Source: Bacteroidota bacterium (GTDB lineage Bacteria; Bacteroidota; Rhodothermia; Balneolales; HLUCCA01). Taken from it: 64,000 nt of DNA. Shown here in pieces: positions 54,136-61,806 of the stretch (its first letter is position 1; the number at the start of each line of letters is the position of its first letter). Under the pieces are notes generated by a model. The model was given only the letters and a program-made list of their open reading frames with translations, searched no databases and was not told the DNA's origin. A program made the translations under genes and the position numbers. Where the stretch lies: contig JAFIEZ010000017.1 in assembly GCA_020832235.1 (NCBI GenBank), forward strand, positions 41,757 through 105,756, read 5' to 3'.

Positions 54136-56136
54136 TTACCGTGTAACAATTCCCGGGAAAAGTCGATAACGCAGCGTAAGCCTCACATGAAGGTTTAACG
54201 GATTTCGGTAGTGAAGATCATCCACAAGTAAACTACCATCCGCCGACTGAGCCGCCTCCCCCGTGACCGGATTGCTTGCCAGACGAATATAATGCTGATT
54301 TCGGGCTTGCACAAGATACGAACTTAACTGAACCTCAATTTTTCGGTTAAACATATCCCTGCGAATGTAGCCTCCGGCGGTGAGCTCAAGCTCCTGTCTG
54401 GCATCCTGGTAATCGCTCTCCAGCAGCCTGAGGTAAGTGACCCTGTTCTTGCGCAGAAACTCGGCCATGATACCCGCATCCCAGATGCCGTTCGTACGCT
54501 GCAGGGCCAGAAACCAGGCCGTTCCAGCCAATCCGACCGGTGACCCCATCCCGCGGCCCAGGTGGCTGTAGCCATGACGAACGGCCCCGTGATCATAGAA
54601 ACGTAAATCGGCAGGACCTTGATCTTGTCGCCAGAGCCTTACCCTGCTGGGTATGGTGTTGCTGGCATCCATAATTTCGGCACTGATGCTCCAGACTGGT
54701 GGATGGGAGGACGAAACGATTGATTGGTGTCCATTGGATTGGCTTCTGCTCACTGCTGTGGACGCGGACTCCGGTTGACCTCCGCGTGAGCGGGAAGGCT
54801 TGCTTCGGGTGGTAGTATGGCGATGGCGGGAGGCCGACGATGTTGCCCCCGACGAAGTCCACGTCTTTTGAACACCGAGCAAATACGCCCGGGCATGATT
54901 GGGTTGCAGGTAAAAGTCGCGAATGTCTTCGGCATGATCGGTTCGACCGAACTCCCCATAAAAAGTCACTTCCGATTCCGGAAAATGCCAGGAAAAATAT
55001 ACGGAAGCGCGCTGATCGTCGGGTAAGCTACCGTCCCCCAACCCTTCCCCTGGGGGCAATTTCGCCTTCTGAAAGGGTTGAAATAGCGGGAAATAATCAC
55101 TGCGGGATTTCAGATCGATGGCGCGCAGGTGAAAGGCCCGAACCATGCCCAAATGCAGTCCGGGAGCGATTCGGGGCTCGAAATCCACCACCAGGGCGGT
55201 AAGAAAGCGCCAGTCGTCGGGGTAGGCGGCCTCATTATAATACGAGCGCTCCAGCCGTCCGGCCACATATTGAAACTGCAGGTTTCCGGCGCCGATGTTC
55301 AACGGTCGATTCGTATGCAGGGTGGCATGCTGAAATCCCGGGGCATTGTTGGTCATGAGTACGCTGTGGCGCCGACCCGGTCCCCACCATAGATTCTGAT
55401 TGCTCACCCCAGCCGAGAGCGGTCCAATCATGACTTTGGCCCAGGTCTCGCCCCAATACCACCGGTTCACGGCCGAACTGTCGAGTCGAATGGGCGTGTC
55501 GAAACCACCCTGTGACCCGATCCAGATCGACCGCGCAGTGCCGGAGAGTAGGTCGCGGGCGGTATCGAAGCTCCGGTTCTGGGCTGCAGTCCACGCCGGA
55601 GCCAGCTGCAAGTCGAACACAAGCCATTGCGCGGAAATGCCACCGGTAGCCGCGTGCGAATACCCTCTGCCCGACCAGGCCGGACCGCTATTCGGCGACC
55701 AAACCCTGTCGGAATTGTACTGCCCTATCGATGTATATGGAAGGAGATACACCTCCGGACGGGCAAACTCCCGCAACCAATACGCCGCTCCCGGATCGTC
55801 GCGGTGCTCGCGCACAAATCCTATCCGACCCAGCGTATTACGGTGCATCGTCGCCCTCAACGATTCCGGCAGTAGCAACCCGCTCAGTTCCCGGGCATTG
55901 GATGGATGCAGCTGTTCGCGATGCTCGGGATGAATGGCAAACACGCGGGTGAGTGGCATGGGTGTAGCGGTAAAAGCATCCAGGGTCTGGGAGCCCGAAA
56001 GCTGAGACGAATATCCGCGAACATGTGCATCAGAGCGCAGGTGTTGTGCAGAAACCGTGCTGAAAAGCATTATTATTCCTGCAAATGCACACGCGAGTAT
56101 CTTATAGACGTTCGATATAAAAGGAGGATGTGGCAC
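54136..56136 (-). CDS. second Wzi-family outer-membrane barrel protein
   Basis: 666 aa. Signal peptide ILACAFAGIIMLFSTVSAQ, then a barrel with the family signature QNLWWGPGRRHSVLMTNN, APGFQHATLHTNRPL and LQFQYVAGRLE, parallel to the protein encoded at 50046. Around residues 410-460 it has a Ser/Arg/Thr-rich insertion (SASRHRHTTTRSKPSRSRGG and on) missing from the other copy and probably forming an exposed loop. It is 18 bp downstream of the exosortase gene, suggesting joint work in polysaccharide or protein surface display. Confidence 0.85.
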   Translation of the reverse strand: MPHPPFISNVYKILACAFAGIIMLFSTVSAQHLRSDAHVRGYSSQLSGSQTLDAFTATPMPLTRVFAIHPEHREQLHPSNARELSGLLLPESLRATMHRNTLGRIGFVREHRDDPGAAYWLREFARPEVYLLPYTSIGQYNSDRVWSPNSGPAWSGRGYSHAATGGISAQWLVFDLQLAPAWTAAQNRSFDTARDLLSGTARSIWIGSQGGFDTPIRLDSSAVNRWYWGETWAKVMIGPLSAGVSNQNLWWGPGRRHSVLMTNNAPGFQHATLHTNRPLNIGAGNLQFQYVAGRLERSYYNEAAYPDDWRFLTALVVDFEPRIAPGLHLGMVRAFHLRAIDLKSRSDYFPLFQPFQKAKLPPGEGLGDGSLPDDQRASVYFSWHFPESEVTFYGEFGRTDHAEDIRDFYLQPNHARAYLLGVQKTWTSSGATSSASRHRHTTTRSKPSRSRGGQPESASTAVSRSQSNGHQSIVSSSHPPVWSISAEIMDASNTIPSRVRLWRQDQGPADLRFYDHGAVRHGYSHLGRGMGSPVGLAGTAWFLALQRTNGIWDAGIMAEFLRKNRVTYLRLLESDYQDARQELELTAGGYIRRDMFNRKIEVQLSSYLVQARNQHYIRLASNPVTGEAAQSADGSLLVDDLHYRNPLNLHVRLTLRYRLFPGIVTR

Positions 56137-56154
56137 AGCGGAATTACATGATTT

Positions 56155-56763
56155 TCAGGAAATAACAGCCTCGGGCTGGGTGGAGGGACCGCCTTGGTCA
56201 GGACTATCCTTTACCGCAAGGTCGCGCCCGCCGGAGCCGCTGGTCCCGTCGTTATTTGCATCCCCCCAGAACGGGCGATCGCCGAAGTTCACCCACAGCA
56301 CCCACATTCCGAAAACAACCAGGTAAAAAATAGCTGTGGTGGAGTAATCGTGCGTTATATGAAATATGGATGGAGCGTGCAGCTGGGTAATGGCCAGCAC
56401 GATGATGCGCACCACATTGGTAAGATAGAGCACCAGAATACCCAGGGGAATAAATAAAAGTCGGTTACGGGTAAGACCGGGATAGGCTATCACAAACCCG
56501 ATGAACAGTCCGATCACCTCTATACCGTTGCATCCGTCAACGATTTCCAGCATGTTGGTCCCGGCCAGACCGATAATTCTGCCCTGGGCGTACACTTCAA
56601 ACCCCATGCCTGCCAGCAGACTGCCTCCTAACGAAACAATATGCTCCGAGAGCCACAAATCTACCCTGCCGTCGGGCAGCATCCACAAGTCATAAATGAT
56701 GTACCAGGCCACATAAATGCCTAATGCCTTCAGAAAAAACGTGATTACTTGAGAGCGTTGCAT
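56155..56763 (-). CDS. exosortase/archaeosortase-family transpeptidase
   Basis: 202 aa from the ATG at 56763; a start 48 bp upstream is possible. Five to six membrane helices hold the family catalytic residues: Cys78 in VDGCNGIEVIGLF, Arg119 in TNVVRIIVLA and His138 in THDYSTTAIFY. Exosortases recognise short C-terminal sorting signals, cleave them and hand the protein to a membrane or glycan acceptor, usually near exopolysaccharide genes. A ~40-residue hydrophilic tail follows the last helix. No PEP-CTERM-like substrate is visible in the window; the abundant sorting domains here are of T9SS type. Confidence 0.9.
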   Translation of the reverse strand: MQRSQVITFFLKALGIYVAWYIIYDLWMLPDGRVDLWLSEHIVSLGGSLLAGMGFEVYAQGRIIGLAGTNMLEIVDGCNGIEVIGLFIGFVIAYPGLTRNRLLFIPLGILVLYLTNVVRIIVLAITQLHAPSIFHITHDYSTTAIFYLVVFGMWVLWVNFGDRPFWGDANNDGTSGSGGRDLAVKDSPDQGGPSTQPEAVIS

Positions 56764-56906
56764 AGTTCTAGAATTATTCTGTACACGAAATACAATGATA
56801 AACACTTTCAATCAAAAATGGTTAGGCGCAGTCTATAAAATCGCTATTTGTCCAAATAGTATGGCAGCCACTCCACTTATTGCGAGATAGAGAACTGTAA
56901 TCAGAA

Positions 56907-56945
56907 CAAAAAAAGGCAGCTGCAGAAGAAAGTCCGCAGCTGCCT
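56907..56945 (-). terminator. strong intrinsic terminator of the giant surface-protein operon
   Basis: On the minus strand a perfect 10 bp stem (AGGCAGCTGC 56914-56923 with GCAGCTGCCT 56936-56945, 12-nt loop) followed by seven T residues, 20 bp after the stop of the leftward gene. Confidence 0.9.
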
Positions 56946-56964
56946 GAAATCAAAACCTGATACC

Positions 56965-59900
56965 TTACTTAACGAGCATCATTGTTCTGGTGAATGTGGT
57001 ACCCGGAGTACTCAAGCGATATATATATACGCCAGATGACAACCCTGCTGCATTAAACGTAACACTGTGATAGCCGGCCTGAAGCATTCCATTATGCAAA
57101 ATTCTAACCCGCTGACCCAGCATATTATATACTTCTATCTGGACATGAGCATCCGTATGCAGACTAAAAGAAATATTGGTAGTAGGGTTAAACGGGTTCG
57201 GGTAGTTTTGTTGAAGACGTGTTTCTGATGGTAGGGCAGTCAAAAACTCTTGATCTATACTTACAACTGAAGGACTATCACTTGCAAATCCAGTTCTTCG
57301 AACGTTCCCCATAAACGTCCCCCACTGCGGTGTACGTACTTCACGATTTTCAGAAACAGTGCCAACAGATTTGGCTAACGTACCGGCATCTGCACCTCCA
57401 CCGTCATAAAATGCATACAGATAACCGTCCATAGTCCCAAGGTATGTTGTACCCATTACATGTAATAAATCGGTTACTATACCGGCACCTTTATTGTCGT
57501 AATACCACAAAAGAGACCCTGAATCTGTATCCAGGGCATAAAGCGAACCCGATTGAGTAGCTACATAAATAGTGCCAAAGTCTGATATGGCAGGTGTGGA
57601 AACAACTTGCCCGTCTAGTTCAAAGGACCAAAGACGATCGCCCGTTAACTGGTCTACTTTAACCAATTCTTCTTCTTTACAAACAACATAGATGTGACCT
57701 TCTGCATCAATTACCGGAGAGGCTGTAATACCTCCACATATTTTCGATTCCCATCTCACAGAAACAATACCTGCAGAGCCGAAAAACAGTTTGAGGATAG
57801 ATCCTTGAACAGTACCAACTACAATATTATCGGAGCCGTCTATTGCTGGTGCGTGAACAATGCTATCGGCAAATGTAGTCTGCCATCCAGGCTGCACGTT
57901 AGTACCGGTCAAGTTGGCGGTTAAGTCAAATCCGTATAGGGTGCCATTTTGCGTTGGGAACACCAGTTTTTCATCTCTGGTTATCACCGCCGAAGCACTG
58001 ATTGGGGCATCAGCAAAAAATGCCCATGCATTGGTTCCCGTTAAATAGTTATAGGCAAAAAAGTTTCGGTTAGAAACACCAACATAAATACGCGAACGTT
58101 CAATGTCCACTGTTGGGGTTGCAGTTGCCAGAGCACCCAAACCCCTGCCAGGCCACATTTCAGAGCCAAATGCGTTAAACGCATTGAGTGTAGGTCCATT
58201 CGTAATAAATACAGAACTATCTGCTGCAACAGAGGCGGCCGTTCGTAACGCTTGCGGAACAGTGAGCATAAACCGGGTATTCAACTCTCGGTCAATCCGA
58301 AAAATTGTAGAGCCTAATCCCGGAGTGAATGAAACATCTCCAATATAAAGCTGGTAACTATCCTGATTACCAAAGGCAGAAAAACCGGCTACAACTGCAG
58401 CATCCATTTTTCTTTCAAAGGAGAGAACATCAATCCGAACGCGGCTGGAATCTGTAGCCCCCTTCTCATCTTCTACAACCAATGTAATATGCGATGTACC
58501 TACTAAAAACTCTTCATCCAGTGTCTGACTCGTTGATATCGGTTGTGAAACGCCCTCTAAAAACCACTGATAAGTCAACGTATTATTGTCGCCATCAGGG
58601 TCATTACTTCCAGCGGCCGATAACGTTACCCGTTCTTTCGATTCAAACTGCCGGGTAATAATTCGTCTGTCATTCAAGGTCGCAGCAATTGGAGCAATGT
58701 TGCCAAATACATTCAATGTATCTGCCCGTGCAGTTCCCTGTCGATAGATTATTTGACCGGATGAACCCGTATTCAGTGTTGGAGCAAAGGCGATATCGTC
58801 AGAAACTTCCTGTCCTGGCAAGAGCGTAAAGTTTCTCAAACTGGTTGCAAATGCGTTGGAGGTTGAAATGACCGAGGTGACGGTAAGTGTATCGTTACCG
58901 GTATTCGTTAGTGTTACCATAACCCTGTTCACCCCCCCTACCCTAACTGTACCAAAATCAACCGATTCAGACTCGAATGACAGATTAGCGGCACCTACGA
59001 AAGCACTTAGCCCGATACTTACAGAACTTCCGAGCTCATCTGTGAGAGTTAAACTACCATTAAACTGTCCAAGACTGCTTGACGTAAATGAAACAACAAT
59101 GGTTTCCTCTTCCATAGGAGCCAGTATTGCGCTTTGGCTATCTGTTGTAAATTCATCTATACTTGAGACAATTTCAGTAACAAATAGTGTATCAGACCCT
59201 GTGTTGGTAATGGTAATTGCTTGCTGAAGTATCTCTGAAGGGGCCATTTTACCAAAGTCAATCGCATTTCTATTCACCGTGATTTCTGGTATTCCTGTAG
59301 TAAATACAGCTGTGGCTGAATACGCACTTCGCACATCTCCATTCACTGATCGTACCCTCCAGTACACCTGCTGATTAGCGGCAAGCTGTACCGGCACAGC
59401 GGTGGTATCACTGGTTGCAAATGTTGCCACTAAAGAGCTGAAATCTTGTGTATATGCAATTTCCAGTTCATATGATGCGGCTTTGGGTACATTACTCCAG
59501 ACGAATTCAGCGAATCGGTTAACTCCCATAAATTCGTTGGCAGGCAAACGTGTACGCGGACTATCAAGAATGGTTGTAAACTGTTTTCTTTCCGCAGCAA
59601 CAGTGGTGCCACCAGCATTCCCGGCCGTAACGGTCCAGAAATACGTTGTAAAATCTTCCAGACCGCTTATGGTAAGTTCCGTTTGCGTTGTCACTTCTGA
59701 CATTACTGGCTCTGAGGAATCCTCACCTTCAAATAGCTGAACGGTATACGATGTTGCCCGTTCGGAAGCAGCCCATGTAAATGTGACCGGTAGATCAACG
59801 TTTACGGCACCATCCACCGGTGAGACTAATGAAAACGCTGCCGGAGGTTCCACAACCGTGGTAAACGATCTTGTTAATGTCCACTCGCTGGTTTCCGAAT

Positions 59901-61788
59901 TACCCAGAGAACGGACTCGCCAAAAGTATTGCTGACTATACGACGCGCCTGAAAACTGATACGTGGTATCAGATAGAACTTCAGTTACTAGAGTGGCAGA
60001 CTGACTAAATGTATTAGTAGTTGCAATCTGAAGCTCATATTCATTAATCAGCTCCACCGAAGACCAGGTTAACAGTAAGTCATCCAGTTGCAAATCGGTT
60101 GCTGCATTTAACGGAGATATTAGCGAAGGCGGAGCCTGGCGTGTTGTAAACGACCAGCGGCCTTCGGGCGTAAATGTACCCCCTGCATTAACGGCTGTAA
60201 TCTCCCAGTAATAGGTAGTGAAACTGCGCAGATTATCTACCATAAACGTCGTTTCGTCGGTTTCTGCTGTGATGAACGGTTCAACATCATCAGCCTGTAA
60301 AAATAAATCTACCCTATATGAAACAGCTCTGTCGGATGGTTGCCATAGCAGCGTTACCGGAGCGTCAACACCTTCAGCTCCGTCAATTGGACCAACACGG
60401 CCGAATGAACCCGGTGACTGAATGATGGTTGTAAACATGCGTACAGACGACCAGCTGCTCGTGATGTTCTCCGAAATGGTACGTACCCTCCAATAAAAAC
60501 GATGGTCGAAACCAAGTGAGTCCGACAAGGTTACCGATGTCTCTGTAGTAGTGCCCGACACAACAATATCGGCTTCATTAAATGAACCATCCCGACTAAC
60601 CTGATATTCGTATGAGGTTGCAGCTGTAACTTCTTGCCAAGATAGGGCTGGTAGTACCGTTACATTCTGGGCGTCGTTTTCTGGAGCTAGCAGTTGAGGG
60701 GGGACCTGATTAGTGGTAAACATCCATCGATCTGATGTTGCAGATCCCCCTGCATTAGAGGCTGTGACGGACCAATAATACGTTTTAAACGGATCCAGAT
60801 CAGAGATGCTTTGCTGGGTTCCCTGAGTTTCAAACGTTAGCTCGGCAACGCTGGTGGTTTCCGATGCATACAGTGAGAGCGTGTAGCCAGAGGCCCGCGC
60901 CGACGGAGACCAGCTAAAAACCACCGGAACATTCACTCCGGGTGCATTAGCTTCGGGAGTAAGCAGCTCAGGTTTAGTTGGAGCCTGGATAATCGTAGTA
61001 AATGAAAACGGCGCCGACCAGCTGCTCGACTCACTGCCGGCAATGGTCTTTACCCTCCAATAGTACTCCTTCAGGTACTCCAATGGTTCTGTGATAACAA
61101 ATGAATTACCACTCACCAGTTCGTCCACAATCAATGCAGATCCGGTAAAACCCATTGTCTCGCTGATTTGAAATTGATACTGGGTAGCACCCGGAACGGA
61201 TGACCAGCTAAACGACGGCGTAACCGAAACTCCGGCAGATGCCTGAGAGGGTTGAGAAAGCACCGGTGGCTGAAATGCATTTTCAGGTTCAACAGGAGTT
61301 ATTTCAATAATAAGGGCAGATGCCAGAAAGCTTGCACCACTTGATGTTGAAGGAGTGAAACTACCGTTCAGCGAATTCATATCGGCAACAAACAGTGCTC
61401 CGGTAAACGGATCTTTAATCTTGAAATCCCCTCTTCCAATCAGATCAGCAGGGTCCCAGCTCAACGTAATTGGAGAAGCTCCCGTTTCAGACAGGTATTG
61501 TATTCGGAAATTCTTCGCCGTGAGCGTATTCGAAAGGTACTTGATAAAATAATCTTCTGTACCAATTCGTATCCTGGCGTCAAATGATCCTGAGGGTGGG
61601 GCAGGAGGGGCAAACATATCAAGCCCGTCAACATAGGTTTCGGCCCCATTCGAACTAATCCCCAAAATCAGCTCCTGAGTATTAACCCCATCTGTTATCG
61701 TTATGGGAATATTAAATTCCTGAGCTATCACTGTGGTCGACAAAACAGATAAAAGCAGGGCGAAAAATATTCGTGTTTTCATAATCAT
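56965..61788 (-). CDS. giant T9SS-secreted surface protein with FN3 repeats and PQQ-like propeller
   Basis: 1607 aa (Met3 is an equally good start). After the signal (FFALLLSVLSTTVIAQ) comes a ~150-residue domain with APPAPPSGSFDARI and LSWDPADLIG that recurs in the neighbouring protein, then seven fibronectin III modules (~175-830) in alternating types (TQYQFQIS-like and GYTLSLY-like), two HYDIN-type modules (AIDFGKMAPSEILQQAITI; SVDFGTVRVGGVNRVMV), a PKD-like domain (AAGSNDPDGDNNTLTYQWFL), a PQQ-like propeller (DGSDNIVVGTVQGSILKL, GTIYVATQSGSLYALD) and a T9SS sorting domain (NYPNPFNPTTNISFSLH ... MMLVK). The role is probably adhesion or surface recognition. It follows the beta-helix protein gene by 18 bp. 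Confidence 0.9.
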   Translation of the reverse strand: MIMKTRIFFALLLSVLSTTVIAQEFNIPITITDGVNTQELILGISSNGAETYVDGLDMFAPPAPPSGSFDARIRIGTEDYFIKYLSNTLTAKNFRIQYLSETGASPITLSWDPADLIGRGDFKIKDPFTGALFVADMNSLNGSFTPSTSSGASFLASALIIEITPVEPENAFQPPVLSQPSQASAGVSVTPSFSWSSVPGATQYQFQISETMGFTGSALIVDELVSGNSFVITEPLEYLKEYYWRVKTIAGSESSSWSAPFSFTTIIQAPTKPELLTPEANAPGVNVPVVFSWSPSARASGYTLSLYASETTSVAELTFETQGTQQSISDLDPFKTYYWSVTASNAGGSATSDRWMFTTNQVPPQLLAPENDAQNVTVLPALSWQEVTAATSYEYQVSRDGSFNEADIVVSGTTTETSVTLSDSLGFDHRFYWRVRTISENITSSWSSVRMFTTIIQSPGSFGRVGPIDGAEGVDAPVTLLWQPSDRAVSYRVDLFLQADDVEPFITAETDETTFMVDNLRSFTTYYWEITAVNAGGTFTPEGRWSFTTRQAPPSLISPLNAATDLQLDDLLLTWSSVELINEYELQIATTNTFSQSATLVTEVLSDTTYQFSGASYSQQYFWRVRSLGNSETSEWTLTRSFTTVVEPPAAFSLVSPVDGAVNVDLPVTFTWAASERATSYTVQLFEGEDSSEPVMSEVTTQTELTISGLEDFTTYFWTVTAGNAGGTTVAAERKQFTTILDSPRTRLPANEFMGVNRFAEFVWSNVPKAASYELEIAYTQDFSSLVATFATSDTTAVPVQLAANQQVYWRVRSVNGDVRSAYSATAVFTTGIPEITVNRNAIDFGKMAPSEILQQAITITNTGSDTLFVTEIVSSIDEFTTDSQSAILAPMEEETIVVSFTSSSLGQFNGSLTLTDELGSSVSIGLSAFVGAANLSFESESVDFGTVRVGGVNRVMVTLTNTGNDTLTVTSVISTSNAFATSLRNFTLLPGQEVSDDIAFAPTLNTGSSGQIIYRQGTARADTLNVFGNIAPIAATLNDRRIITRQFESKERVTLSAAGSNDPDGDNNTLTYQWFLEGVSQPISTSQTLDEEFLVGTSHITLVVEDEKGATDSSRVRIDVLSFERKMDAAVVAGFSAFGNQDSYQLYIGDVSFTPGLGSTIFRIDRELNTRFMLTVPQALRTAASVAADSSVFITNGPTLNAFNAFGSEMWPGRGLGALATATPTVDIERSRIYVGVSNRNFFAYNYLTGTNAWAFFADAPISASAVITRDEKLVFPTQNGTLYGFDLTANLTGTNVQPGWQTTFADSIVHAPAIDGSDNIVVGTVQGSILKLFFGSAGIVSVRWESKICGGITASPVIDAEGHIYVVCKEEELVKVDQLTGDRLWSFELDGQVVSTPAISDFGTIYVATQSGSLYALDTDSGSLLWYYDNKGAGIVTDLLHVMGTTYLGTMDGYLYAFYDGGGADAGTLAKSVGTVSENREVRTPQWGTFMGNVRRTGFASDSPSVVSIDQEFLTALPSETRLQQNYPNPFNPTTNISFSLHTDAHVQIEVYNMLGQRVRILHNGMLQAGYHSVTFNAAGLSSGVYIYRLSTPGTTFTRTMMLVK

Positions 61789-61806
61789 ATGTTTCTCAGT
61801 TGCCTG

